The notes under the pieces were generated by a model, which was not told the DNA's origin, did no database searches, and saw only the letters and a list, made by a program, of their open reading frames with translations. Shown piece by piece: positions 45,762 to 58,287 of a stretch of 64,000 nt of DNA; position 1 is the first letter of the stretch; each line of letters opens with the position of its first letter. The translations under genes and the position numbers were made by a program. This stretch comes from Ophiosphaerella korrae (lineage: Eukaryota > Ascomycota > Dothideomycetes > Pleosporales > Phaeosphaeriaceae), in assembly GCA_028456385.1 (NCBI GenBank), contig JALNQF010000014.1, positions 248,001 to 312,000 on the forward strand, written 5' to 3'.

Positions 45762-48560
45762 ATGGCCACTTACTCGGCCCCGTACCACCCGGTGCCTGAC
45801 ATTGACGACCCCTCGCATCTCAGTAGAGGATATGGCTCTTCATCCCACCTCAATGTTGGCGTCAATGACTTTGCCAACGGTGACTACAGCTCCAGTGCGC
45901 CCGAGGAGCGCAGGGGCAGGTTCGAAGAGAACTTCGATGCGCGCACCAGGGGCTCTTCGGTTCTGGACGGGGACATTCCCCAGCGCTCTGCCTCGCGAGC
46001 TTCCAGGGCGTCAACCACGTTAAACCAGGGCTCAACACCATCGCGTAGTGGAACTCTGAAGAAGAAGGGCTCAGTTAAGAGAGGTGCCAGCTTGAAGCGC
46101 AGTGGAAGTCGAAGGAGCATGCACGCCGGCAGTATCCGTGGTGTGACTATCGATGATCAGGAGCGCGGTTATGATCGCGAGGACAGCGTCTTCTATACGC
46201 CAGTGCCGACCAAAGGCGCACCCACAGAGGTGCTGGCTGATCGCTTCCAGAGTACGCCAATCACCATGAGAATAAGCGTTCCGTAGACTAACATGAGACA
46301 GTGTGGCGCAAGTTCCTCAAAGACCTCATCACCTACTTCCGCGAGGTCGCTTCGTCATACGAGCATCGTGCCAAGGGCCTTCTCAAGGTCTCCAATGTTA
46401 TCAACAACACCAATGCCCCCGCTGCCCTTCTGACCGAGGGAGGCCTCAATGACGCCAACCGGATACTGCGCGATTTCCACAAGCAAGCCATTGCAGAAGC
46501 AAACAAGGCCCGCGATATCGAGTCGGATGTCATCAATCAGCTAGGTGGTCTTCGAGCAGATCTTGCCCAGAAAATCAAGGAGATCAAGTCACTTTCTGGT
46601 GATTTTAAGAACAACGTCGAGAAGGAAAAGGAAACAACAAGAAAGTGTGTGACTGCACTTGAGGAGGCATTAGCACTGGTCGACTCAGATCCAACAGCTG
46701 TTGCAGGCAAGGGAGACCCATATGTAGTCCGCCTGGGAGTCGAGCGCCAGGTCGAGAGGCAAATAGATGAGGAGAACTATCTTCATAGGGTAAGTTACAA
46801 CATAATTTATATAGCCTTATTACTGACCATCACCAGGCCTATCTCAACCTCGAAAACTCTGGGCGCGAGCTTGAGTCAATTGTTGTAGGCGAAGTTCAGA
46901 AGGCGTACAATGCTCTTGCGACAATTTTGAAGCGCGACGCCGACGAGATGTACTTGACTGTCGAAAACCTCCGAGCTGGCCCAATCGCTATGCCTCGAGA
47001 TCACGAGTGGATCAGATTCGTGAAGAACGACCCACACTTTGTCAACCCAGATCTGCCTCTACGCCGATTGGAAGACATTGAGTATCCTGGCAAACATCAC
47101 CCAGCTACTACTGAGGTCAGAGCAGGCATGCTTGAGAGGAAGAGCAAGTATCTGAAATCTTATACACCAGGATGGTAAGTATCATGGCCTTAAACTTGCA
47201 CTATTCTAACCCCGTCAGGTATGTTTTATCTCCAACTCACATTCACGAGTTCAAGTCTGCCGATCGCATCTACACACAGCCTCCTGTCATGTCCTTGTAT
47301 CTCCCAGACCAGAAGCTAGGCTCGCGTTCTCAGCCCGGAAGTTCATCCCACAAGTTTGTCATCAAGGGTCGTCAGACTGGATCTATGCATCGTGGCCATA
47401 CCTGGGTCTTCCGGGCCGAAACGTACGAGACTATGCTGGCTTGGTATGATGATATTAAGAATTTGACGGAGAAGAGTGGCGAGGAGCGCAATGCTTTTGT
47501 ACGCCGACACGCTAGTGTGAGGAGCACAAGTGCTGGCAGCGCTCGATCGGCAAGTTCCAACGGAGACCTTGATGAGGACGAGGCAGATGCTGTTCCCTAC
47601 AGCGCCAACCAATCAATGGCGAGCCAGGCCGTGAGAGAGCAACCCGCCAGGCCATCTCCAGGTGGGCGGTTCCCATCCGATTTGAATGTCAGTCGTAACT
47701 TACAAGCGCCTCTTTCGCCATCTAGTGGGAGTTCAGAAATCGGTCATGATCTGACGAGCGCAACTGGAGGCCCCCGGCAGGATGTCCGCCCAATGTATTC
47801 CATGGATCATACCGAGTACCAGTACGGTGAACCAGTCCAACCCGTCCAACGTCAGCAGGATTACCCGGCGTCGTCCGTGAACTATCAAACCACGCAACCG
47901 TACCAGCCCCCACCTCAATCGTTTCTTCCGACTTCCGACACTCGCACGTACGTTCCTCCGCCTCAGCACTATGAGGCACCTGCTTCTCACGTCAATAATT
48001 CCTTCGCCGGGCGCCCCAACAGCAACTATGGTGACTGGATCGCACCTGCAGCCAGTGGAGCAGCAGCAGGAGCTTTAGCCAGCGACGCCCATCGCCGCAG
48101 CCAGATGGAACAACATGAACTCGCGCAACAACAAGAACTCAACCAACAAGCCCACCTCCAGCAAACCCCCCCTTACCCTCCCCAACAACCCCCAGCAATC
48201 GGCGCAGCTCCAGCCGTCCCTAACCGCGACCCCGACCACATCCTCCCTGCCTCCCTCGCGGATCCCACGCTCGCCATCCACCCATCCCTAATCCCAGCGC
48301 CCATCACCGCACCCGCTTCGCGCGACCCTGCACTTGACGCTGGTCTTGCTATCTTTTCTACGGACAAGTCTTTTTTAGACGACTCTGAGGTTGATGCCGC
48401 CGTGCCCATCTCAGCCAAATCTGTCAACGGCGGGCCTATCGACGGTACGTATCCGGGCATGCAGCGCACAAATACGGATCTGAGTGTTAGCGACTTGCAT
48501 GTTCCGGGCGAGTACCCTAGGGCAGCGAATGCGAAGGTTTCGACTGTGTTGAAGGAGTGA
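45762..48560 (+). CDS. slm1: Slm1/Slm2-like PH-domain TORC2 effector
   Basis: Plasma-membrane protein that binds PI(4,5)P2 and carries TORC2 stress signals, acting with eisosomes in yeast. Four exons, 45762-46251, 46302-46789, 46837-47174 and 47219-48560, give 885 residues; introns are 50, 47 and 44 nt. Residues 1-160 are Ser/Arg-rich and disordered (SGTLKKKGSVKRG). An F-BAR-like helical domain runs from about 164 (MWRKFLKDLITYFREVASS) to 390. A PH domain follows from about 420 (VRAGMLERKSKYLKSYTPGW) to WVFRAETYETMLAWYDDIKN. The C-terminal 350 residues are Gln/Pro-rich, and the last ones are NAKVSTVLKE. This order is diagnostic for Slm proteins. The ATG at 45762 has CACC before it, a good context. 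Confidence 0.92.
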
Positions 48561-49110
48561 GGAGGTGATTTATAGTGTGCTTGGTTAGGAATGAGGGTTC
48601 ATGAGTTATGACGAGTGATGTCTGCTTGGTGCTTGTTTTCCTTCACGCGTTCGCTGAATGTCTGTTTTACCTTTTTGATACCCGCGCGAATCTCTATTTC
48701 TATCCATCTCTATGAACATCTTTGCTAAACCTGTCGACGCCACACGTGCAACTCCCCCTGTCAGCGGTGCGCCGCCTCTGCGAAAGTAACGCAAATTACA
48801 TCACGTATGATGCGCACTGAAACAAACTAGTCCAAACTACCCGTTTAGCTGAGAAACAAGTTGATCAATCTCACCCACCTCATTTCCCACCGCACCTACC
48901 TATCCTTCGTCAGAAAGCAAATCAACACAGCCACATCACATGCCATGCCCTGCACGAAACCGTTGACCGCGCCAGCAAAACGCCACTGCAATCTAGCCCG
49001 CGTCCAGAACCCCCCGACCGAAAAGAAAAAAAAAATGAACGAAAACACCTCAATTCATGTGATTTACCTAGGCAAGTAAATTAGCCAAGTCCGCTTGATG
49101 TGCACACACG

Positions 49111-49143
<33 letters not shown>

Positions 49144-50132
49144 CGTGAACAGCCACTATATCTGCGGTGAAACAAGCAATTCACCCACACACGCACAAGC
49201 ATAACCAGATTGTTCCACCCCACTTATGCACTGCCACCAACCACCGTTGAATATAGTACTTGGTAAGTGCATATGCCATTGCCCGCATGACACAATGACA
49301 CCCCCCCCCCCTCCCGCAACGTAGAAAAGCCGATGAGAGATTGGCCGACGGCAATTGGGTGCGTGGTCGAAATGGCGTTTCACGCCTTGCCTGCGATACG
49401 GGGCTGTGATTGGGCAGCCGTAGATGCGGGGAGTGTGATGTGCATTTCGTGGCAGGCGATGTGGAGAGAATGGAGAGTCGAAGTAATAGCAAAGAAGATA
49501 CAGTGTTGGAAATGCAGAATGGGGGAATTGAGTCGAGTCTATTAAGTAGCAAAGAAAAGGAAAGGGAAAGATCGTAATTGGCTATGGGAGGGGAACTATA
49601 TAGTTGTACAAAAAAAGGAGGCAAATAGGAACTTTTCGCCACTACATGAATCTCGACATGGAGGCTAGAATACACCCACCACAGCAGATATCGCACAAAG
49701 GAGCGGCGTTGACGAAATTACCGTCTAGACAAGTAGGTAGAGGAGCAGGGCCAAAGGAGAGCCTCAGAGCGCCAGGGAGACAATTGTAAAAACAGCCCAT
49801 TTCATTTGTCCGTATCTAACACCCAAAAGACGCCGGATGTGAGTCGAAACTGGAGATATATAACACAGGAAAAAGGCCTCTGCAAACCAGGCCTCGGAAG
49901 CAACGGGGTATACCGTCGTGTACTAATAAGCAATGCCCACACGGCGAACTTGTACTCTCATCGTCAAGCATCATCGCACGCTGTAGTGCAAAATACGGTT
50001 GAGGTTAGGGGATAGCGGGTCGGATATAGGGAAGGTCGAGAAGGTTGAAGGTCGCAACCTAGCTCCAACGGTAAAAGGTGCAACGATGGAAGGAGGGGTC
50101 CAGGTCCTTGTTCATTGCCGTCGTTAAGATGC
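48561..50132. other. Convergent intergenic region with microsatellite
   Basis: 1.6 kb between the Slm1-like stop and the WSC gene stop. It holds an AC dinucleotide run (49111-49139) and a C run near 49301-49312. No gene seen. Confidence 0.6.
49111..49139. repeat. (AC)n microsatellite
   Basis: An unbroken run of about 14 AC units, preceded by a short imperfect ACACACG stretch. Confidence 0.9.
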
Positions 50133-51071
50133 TCATACGTTGGTGACCTGGTCATGTTAGTATCTATCATTACGTGTGGTCAGGAGGGCATTTGTCATAC
50201 CTTCAATATCCGCCTCGAGTAATCCTCGTTATCCGCAATACTGCCATTGCTTTGCCTTCTGTCCATGAAGCTTGGGTCGATGCGCGAGTCGTTCATTGAC
50301 GAGTTGCTTGTGTGTAGCTTTCCGCCAGAGACGAATGAGTCCACGTTGGCAGCATTGCGGCGGTAGTCGTCCTCAGCCTGCTTCTGGCGCCTGCGTCGTA
50401 GGAAAAAGAAGACTCCACCAACAATGGATGCAAGACCAACTATGCCTACAACGACACCTGCTGCTATACCGGCTGTATTGGGTTTGCTCTCTTCTTTGGG
50501 TGCGACGGACGGGGCGCTGGACGAGGTTTGTGCTGCTGCTGCTGTTGTTGAGGATTGTGCAGTTGATGTTGACTTTACGGATGAGCTGGAAGCAGGGTCG
50601 AAGTTTTCTACTTTGTTGCGTGTGTTTCCAGTGAGGACAATCCATAGTTTGCTTGGTCCACCGCCTGGTATTGTCAGCAGCAGTCAGATTGATGTCATAC
50701 ATTTACTCACATTTGACCGTCTTGTCTCCAGCACATGATGTGTCGCACGAGCTGTTGGTGGTTGCCCAAGCCTTTGCTGGAATCTTGTCACCGCACCAAC
50801 AGTTTTCGCCGTCGGACAAGCCCATGACGTTCTTGTTCTCCTGCAGACAGACCAGTTGGCAGTTGCCGGGACTCTGGAAGTTGTAGGCGCCATGGTTTTC
50901 GAGCGGGGTGCCGGTCTCGAAGCAGCCAATGTCGACCAGGGCACTGGCGGGCTTGGTGACGGTGGGTGTTGTGATGGGGTTCTTTATCGTGGTTGACGGT
51001 GAGTCGTCGGCAAGGGCGGCCAGGAATATGGAAGCCGCGACGAGGGCGGATGAGAATCTGATGAGGACCAT
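50133..51071 (-). CDS. WSC-domain cell-wall stress sensor
   Basis: Plasma-membrane mechanosensor of the cell-wall integrity pathway, Wsc1-3 type. Three exons, 50711-51071, 50201-50664 and a 15-nt last exon 50133-50147, give 279 residues. Signal peptide at about 1-21. The WSC domain covers about 45-125, with Cys pattern IGCFETG, NCQLVCLQ, GENCWCGDK, CDTSCAG and a closing VKCGG. A short Ser/Thr-rich, likely O-mannosylated stalk follows; it is shorter than in yeast Wsc1. One membrane helix (TAGIAAGVVVGIVGLASIVG) then leads to RRRRQKQ and a cytoplasmic tail with DSRIDPSFMDRR, ending RRILKVTNV, as in other filamentous WSC proteins. The tiny last exon is supported by that conserved ending. Confidence 0.9.
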
Positions 51072-52910
51072 GGTTGCAGCGATGGGGGGTGTTTGTGGCG
51101 TGGGTGGTGGTGGAAAGGTGCCGGGTGCCCGTCCTCTAAACCAGCAGATGTGGACTGTAGCGGGTCAGCGGTGAGTCGGAGTCGATATTGAATTCGCCTT
51201 TCGCGGCGAAGAGTGGGCGCACCTTTGGCCTATACGCGGGCGGGTGAAGGCATGCAAGGCCAGGCCGTTTGTGTGGTGTTGGCAAGCGTGGGACTGCGTG
51301 GGGACGGACGGCAGGCGGCAGGCGGTTGGGTCTAGGGCGATGGTGGTGGTATTCGGTCACCTGGGCGGTATAACAGGCTCAAGGACGGCTGCTTGGTGGT
51401 TGCAGTGTGGGCTCGCCCAGCGAAGGCCTGCCTGCTGGATTCGAAACACGGTGCGTAGGGTGCTTGTCGGTGGTTCCAGGGCCGGAATGCGTTTGGCGTT
51501 TCACCCCTTAGTCGCTCCAAGCAAAGCGCACAAGGAACGCGGCAGTCACACGAGTGTTGGATCGTCAAAGAAGGCAGAGGCAGGAGGCAGAGAGGGCAGG
51601 AGAGATGGAAAGCGGATGGAAAGGATGGTAACGAGTGTGGTGTCGGCAAGGACAGACTTGGGTGGGTGGGACGAGGTGTCGAGAGAGAGCGTGGGCCGTG
51701 AAGGGGGACTGGGGCGAGGGAGTGGAGCGCGCGCCCAAAGCGGAAAGCGCAATTTAGCAGGCCTGCACGCCCAAGCCACGCCGGCTTCTGCTGGGTGCGC
51801 ATTGCAGCAGAGCTCTGCAGCTTACCATGTTCATCGGGTGCGCGTCTCTAATAATATGGCTGCATGGCTGCACTGCTGCGCTGCTGCACTGCTTGCGACT
51901 TGCCGACACGGTAGGCTGTCGCTTGTCGCTCTCTGCGCATGTACAGCGCATGTTGCAGCGGTGCAGAGATTGACAGACAGCCGTCGCTCGAGGCGCCGCA
52001 ACACGCAGGTACGGACACGGCTTACCGCCAATCAGCAACCGTGCCCTGAAAACAAACACGGCTGATCCTGGTGCGACGCGCCGACACCCCATGAGATTCG
52101 CCCATTTGGCCAACCGCGCGGCCCATCCTCCTCGGCGCTGCTGCGAAGACTCTTGTCGCTGACGTTGCCTGCCATTATGTCCGACATGTCCATAGTGCGC
52201 TGCCATCGCTCTTGGTCGTCGTCCGGCCAGCCCTGCACCGTCTGCTGGCCTGCCCAGGTGGGCTGGCCGCCTGAACCTACCGTGTGCACAGTGGGCGCGC
52301 CTTCGTCTTCGCACAGCATGAGAATGCCCCTGCCAACTTGCTTCGGAGAGAGCGCAAGAGACGCCAAAAGTATGGCCAGTTTCAGCCCGTCACACAATGC
52401 TCTGCCTGCAGGCCGCATCTTCCAGAACCCGATGCCCAGATCGGCTCATCAATCTGATTTCATCTTCGCCTATGCGTTTCCCCTCTGAGATACATATTTA
52501 GTGGGATTGTCATCATGCATGGCCTGAACACACTATGTGGCACGACCGAGCCTTCCGGCCTTCCGGCCGGCCTGGGTCTACGGTCACGTGTCAGTATTGG
52601 TCACCGGTCACGTGCCCGCCCAATCTAGCAGCCTCGCCAAGACTCCCAATCAGGGCAGCTTCACCATGTTGACAGGCAAATGCGACCATTTCCATGAGCT
52701 GCCGCACGCTTCATGCCACGTCCTCCCATTGCCTGCCGCCAAGCAGTGCAATCGCTCCAATCTCCTGTGCTGCACCATATATGGATATCGGATGAGCTCC
52801 TTTCGAGCACCCTCCATAAATTTTTCCCTTCTCCATGCACACATCAAAAGCGCCATGGCAGCCATGTTCCAGGGCCATTGGAGGCCAGGACAAGGGCTGC
52901 CAAGCGCAGA
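51072..52910. other. Long divergent intergenic region
   Basis: 1.8 kb, GC-rich, between the WSC gene (minus) and a plus-strand gene of unknown function. Long open frames on both strands are most likely due to base composition. It probably contains the WSC promoter and leader. Confidence 0.5.
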
Positions 52911-55132
52911 ATGACTGTATCCACCAATTTTTACCCCCAGGACGGCTTCCCGTCATCTTTCAATCTGGGCGCCCTGTTCGGATATCGCCCGAACCCAGGT
53001 CAGCCCTCGTGGAGATATGAACCGCCCTCGCCGCAAATTGCTCCAGAGACGTTGGACCCAGGTACACATGGAACGCTTGTGCTTGAGCTCCAAGACTGAC
53101 AGGTATAGCATGGGATGCCACGCCTTCTCGACCTAGCCTCGACCCTCCCAATGCCCCGCCAACGTCACCAACCGCCCACTCTTTCCCCCAAAGTGCCGCC
53201 CATGCATTTGAAGAACAATGCATCCCAGTCCACGATAGCTTAGATCAGGCTATGGCTACAAGAACAATTGTGGCGGAAGAGTCCACCACGACCATCGACG
53301 CGGAATTACAGGCTCGTTTTCAATCCTTCCAAGCACGCATTGCACTTGCAGGCGGACTTGCAGATTCCGAGAGGCGTGAAGTTCTAGCCACAGCATTTCG
53401 TGAATCCTGTCCTACTCCTCCCAGTGTCTGGATTTACACTATCCTGGTTCTCAGACATCTACTCGAGCTCAGGTGGGATCCCAAACCTGTTCTTGAACAC
53501 AACCTCGAGTCGGGATTCGCTGCCCCGCCTATCTACTCTCCAGTTACAAGAGATCTGTTGCTATGTCTCGGGGCTGTATTGGTGCAGCACTCGCACTGTG
53601 CGGAAACAATTCATCAAGTACATCTTACTCTCGCCGAGTCAAACATATCTGCCAAAGCATCACACACCGAATATGGAGATTCCTCCCTATTTATGCTTGT
53701 GCGGGAGCTATGGCACACTGCATACTTGCAGAGTTCAAAGCTCGAAAACTCTACAATCCACCTGCTGTGCTCAGTGGCCAGCAAAGTACGCGATCGATTT
53801 CGTAGGCGGCAGTTACATTCAATCCTGCACAATATCACCCAAATGGAGCAAAATATCACCCATCTAATCATAAGGAGCGCCTGGGAAGATTTAGAACGGG
53901 TCAAATCTGCCGCGCACGTTTTGTCTTGCATACCACCAAAACTATTACTTGATCAAATCCCCACTATCACCTTGAACTTCGCCGAAGCAGCCACCCGGAA
54001 GCCCAAGGAGTTGAGTGCCAAGAACCGCAGCCGACTAGGTCACTGGTTGCAAGTTCTCGATCAGTTGGACGTCGTAAGAGGACGACCTACCCAGTCCCGG
54101 TTGGACACGGCAATCACTTCGCTTGCAGAGTACTTATTCGCTCAACATAGAGCAGTTGAAGACCAGTCTCACCTTCTACTTAGTGCATTGCGTATACAAG
54201 TGTCCCGGGTAGAAGGGCTCCACCGTGTGACAAAGGGGAGGGTAGATAACCTTCTACGCGCTTTCGAAGCAGCGGCTGAACGCGGTGATGCGGCCCCACT
54301 TGCTACCTTTGGCGTACTCATATCGGAACTTCAAAAGCAGATGTTGCCTTACGAACCTTTGGTCGGTATAATTATCAACCTCCTCGTTAAGCACGCCAGT
54401 CTAGAAGCGATATTTGCCTTCGTTCAAATCCTAGACACAAGGAGCCTTACTATGGCCGATACGGCAATGATTCAGCAACTACTCAAACAGAAGGCGGCTA
54501 CAATTAATCACAGTAACGCTACGACCGAAAGAGCACGCCAGGAGAACGCCTATGTACTGCAACTATGTCGTAGGATTGTTGACGTGCTAGCTCGAATAAG
54601 TACAGTACAAGAACACCTCTTGTCCGAGGTCACCAGCCTCCGGGTACAGCAACAATTCCGGCATATCCTTATCCGCGCTCAAATCGACCAGACACTGCCA
54701 TTGCAATATTCCAACGTCAGCCTTACCATACCAACCGAAGAGCGCGTGGGACTCATCCACCTTCTCGCACACCAATATTCGCTAGACAACAGCCGTTCCC
54801 AGCGCGCTGCTTGGCGAGCCATATACAACCTCTACAAGCACTTGAAAGAACACAACCTTCCAATAGGCCCGCTGTTCAGCAAGGCTGTTGTGCACATCTC
54901 TATTACGCGGCCCTTGCTAGAGAACAGCTTTGTCAGTGCGCCTCGCCTGATCTGGGTATGTCACCTTGTCGCTAGAGTCGAGGGCGAGCATGTGGCGAAG
55001 AAGGTCGAGGCTCTTTTTTGGCATTGGCGCGGCGATCTTATTCGCAATAGTAAGAAGGCATATATTCGCGCGGGGGGGAACCGTTTTGAGAAGGTGCATC
55101 TCAGCACGATGAAAAAGTTGAAGCTGATATAG
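52911..55132 (+). CDS. Hypothetical helical-repeat protein
   Basis: Two exons, 52911-53061 and 53109-55132, give 724 residues. The first exon starts MTVSTNFYPQDGFPSSFNLG and ends in GTLDPG-like linker sequence; a Pro/Ser-rich stretch follows to about residue 98. The remaining 620 residues are almost wholly alpha-helical with evenly spaced Leu/Ala (LVRELWHTAYLQ, TFGVLISELQKQMLPYEPLV, RAAWRAIYNLYKHLKEH), which suggests an ARM/HEAT-like solenoid. The C-terminus is basic (SKKAYIRAGGNRF, MKKLKLI) and has WHWRGD. I do not recognise the family. Two in-frame acceptors six bases apart (AG at 53101-53102 and 53107-53108) would change the product by two residues. A shorter form could start at the ATG at 53252. 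Confidence 0.75.
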
Positions 55133-55225
55133 TGTATACGTAGTGTCGATATTAGAGCTATGGTCATTATATCCCAAGGAAATAACAAATCATTACCATC
55201 CATCGTGCCCACCCAAACAACCCAC

Positions 55226-57840
55226 CTAATACCGCTCAGCCAAATATGCTCTCCGCTCCTCCTCTCCCATCCCCCCAAGCACCCTTTCCTCCCCCTCCCA
55301 CACCCCCAAATACCCTTCCACAACCCCTCCCATCCCCTCCCGCATCTCCCCATCCCCCCTCAACGCCGCCACTCCCCCGTCCTCTGACCGAACATCCCCC
55401 TCACCCTCCGCTTCCGCCTCCACCCCACCCCCTTGCACCCCAAGCAAACCCGCAGCTATCACAGCGCTTGTAGCCAGATACACCTGCGCCGCCCCCTCCC
55501 ACCGCACATCCCCCACCCCCTCCCCAACCCTCACCACACCATCCCTTGCACGCGCAACAGGCATTGTGAACGCACGCACCGCAGCCGCATGCGCGGCCAC
55601 CCCGCTGAAAAACGCGTCTCCCACGCCTGCCGGGTGAAGCTGCACGCGCATCGCCGCCGCCTCGCCGTACACCGCTACGCCGTGGCCCGCCGCGATTTGC
55701 GATATCGTCTGGCGCGCGTGAGATAGGGTGTCGAGCGCGAGTAAAGGTGGTGCGGGCGGGAAGGTGAAAGTGTAGGTGTGCGGGTGGGAATCGAGCTGTG
55801 CGATGGTATCGTCGAGCGCGACGAGGATGTCGGTTACGAGTGTTAGGGGCGCGCGGGCGGATGTGTGTGGCTTTATGGTGGTGGTGGTGGTGGTGAGGGT
55901 AGGAGATAGGAGGAGTGTTGTTGCGTGTGTGTATTGGAGGGAGGAAAGGAGGGTTTCGAGGGTTGTGCGGGGGCAGATGGGGAGCGGGGCGCCGGAGGGG
56001 GCGCGCCAGTAGGAGAGGACTGTGGCGGAGGGTAAGGGGTGGGATGCGTGGGTGCGGCGGAGGGAGCGGAGGTCGGGTTCGATGTGGATGTAGGAGGGGG
56101 TGGAGGGGAGGGGCATGTTGGTAGATTGGAGGGCGCCGATGGAGGGGGTGGGGATGGGGAGGCGCTCAGCTGAGTGAATCATACGGGTGAATTCTTTGAG
56201 AGGGAGGATGCGGGTGTGGAGCGTGGAGAGGTAGTCATGCCATTGGACGTAGATGAAGCGGACGCCTGGGTGCTCGGTTATGAAGGTGTCGAAGCGGTCG
56301 GTATCGTAGGCCTGTGGGACCTTGGGCGGAGGTGGGAAGAGGGGTGGTTCGAAAGGTGAGCCGGAGCGAGGGTCGACTGGGCCGGTTGTTGGGGTCCGAC
56401 TTGTTGAGCCGGCTGGTGGGATTGGAGGCACGGCTGGGGACTGTAGAGGTGATTCTACGGATTTTGTGTTGTATGTTAATTGCTTGGTAGCAGCTGGTAT
56501 TGTTTCGTCGAACATGGCTTGGTATCGTAGATCGAATAGTGTGTTCGCGTTATTGAACATAATATCTCTTGTCATACCGATGGCTTGAAATGTGGTAAGA
56601 TCGCCTTTGTTGACATACTCGATAAGTAGCTGTAATTCTTAGCGGCTGCTCTATTAATGCAAATTTGATAACGTGCCTCGAGCCAAACCTCGCGAAATTG
56701 TATGTTCGCCAGATAGTAAGTTTCCGGGAAGTTATGCCCATTACTAGAGTAAAGAATTTTGCTGCATGGCACCAACTCCAAGGCTTGACGCAAAATAACC
56801 TGTTGGCCATCTCTACTAACCATGGGAAAGATCGCTCCAATATCGAGGTAAACATGACGATAGACAGTCGCAAGGTACCCTGCCTCTTGAGTGAATGGAT
56901 ATGCCGAGTGAAGAAGGATAAACGGAACAGTTGGATAGTTCTCGATAATTTGCTGAAGGTATGATGGATTAGATTCGCGTAGATTAATATCATTATCGCC
57001 CAGTCCTGTATGGAGTTGAAGTGGTTTCGATAGCGAGTCTGAATGAGGTAGGCGTTCTGAAAGGATTTCCAACGTCCTCAGCACTAAATAGTCGTTCAGT
57101 GCCTTCCTCTCAATCCGATAAGTGCGTTTCCGAATACAAGCTTTCACATATCGCTCAAAGGGATGGCCAACTGCTCTTGCGGCTTCTTCATAGTCCGGCT
57201 CGATATCCAATCCAGTCCTGTAGCAAATGATAGTCTTGAAGCCAACTACTTCAGGATCTTGAACTGCATCTTGAATCTCGCGCTCAAACTCATCCGTGAA
57301 CTCCACCCAAATGTCTGGAAGGAATTTAGTCCTAGCTAGGTCCTCCTCATCTGCATCTCGCACGATGCGTTCCATTAATCTTTCAGCGACCGTCTCGATG
57401 CGTACAATGCGCCTGCTTGGGCTTTGCAAATATTCATCATGCGAGTTGTAAGGGTAAACCTTTTGCGGCCCTGCAAGCCCATCATCTACCAGCAGCGCAT
57501 GCACGCCTTCAAAACACCGACGATGCAGTCGCCGGGGATCGCTTCGAAGCCATTCGATCCTTTGCTCGAGAATGTCGTCCCAGTCGGCCCCATCGTCTAG
57601 CTCATATAGTTGCCGCAGCTGTCTCGCTGCGCGAAGATGAGGCAAAGACTTGAACATATCTCTAAGCGCCCGCCCCTGCGCCTCCGTGGTAATCGATTCA
57701 AATGGGATACTGTCCGCATATGCCGGTAGAATCAAATTATGCGCATGGGTGTCGATGATCGGGTAGTGATTCACAATATGCCGTACTTGCTCCAATGTGG
57801 GGGGCTTTGGTGGTCCTGGTGATCCCGTTGACTGGTCCAT
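55226..57840 (-). CDS. FluG-like amidohydrolase / glutamine synthetase-like fusion
   Basis: Two-domain protein of the fungal FluG type (fluG in Aspergillus acts early in conidiation signalling). Two exons, 56677-57840 and 55226-56629, give 855 residues. N-terminal amidohydrolase: IIDTHAHN with H32 and H34, KTIICYRTGLDI, LQLHTGLGDND, FILLHSAYPFTQEAGYLA, VYLDIGAIFP and KILYSSNGHNFPETYYLA. The domain boundary is EYVNKGDLT..QAI...RDIMFNNAN. The C-terminal half keeps the GS beta-grasp part (VRFIYVQWHDYLSTLHTRILP, IEPDLRSLR), but the metal- and ATP-binding signatures of the catalytic part are not visible, and the last 90 residues are Gly/Glu/Val-biased. The intron (56630-56676) appears to be GC-AG: CTCGAG|GCACGT. 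It is convergent with its right-hand neighbour in numbering terms, 93 bp from the helical-repeat gene's stop. Confidence 0.85.
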
Positions 57841-58287
57841 CGCATCCACAGATCTTAGGTGCCCAGATAGTAATATCACAGCTGGTGATGATCATAAGTA
57901 TTGCAAGAAACCTACTCGTCCGCCGAGTACTACAAGAGATACAGAGCCGTCCGCTATCAAATAAAATTCAAGGTGGTGTCACCTGCCCCACGATGAGGGT
58001 CCCAAAGCATGGACTAGGCGGATGACGTCGGTTCAAGCGGATGACCGGATAAGTAAGCATTTAGCAGCCCAAACTGACGAGGCAGTAATCATGCTGGAGA
58101 ACACTGAACATTCCAATATAGCTAGACCGACAACTCGTGTATCATACCTAAGGACTCACCTGATAGATACAAAACAAGCACACAATTCACAGCCTACGAA
58201 GATACTTGACTGCCTCCTCATGCTTGAAATTCAGAACAAGATTTGAGCTAGAAGTTTATGACTTCTTTTAGAGGGCGAATCCCCAAA
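57841..58287. other. Intergenic, FluG-like gene promoter side
   Basis: About 450 bases between the start of the FluG-like gene and the stop of the P450 gene, both minus strand. Nothing recognised. Confidence 0.5.

Noticed and set aside
51244..52065. Plus-strand open frame of 273 codons upstream of the WSC gene
   Set aside because: GC-rich region with open frames on both strands; composition rich in Arg, Gly and Ala and no domain.
52032..52418. Minus-strand open frame with a signal-like start
   Set aside because: Only a short hydrophobic stretch; the rest has no conserved look and the sequence is antisense to another equally long frame.
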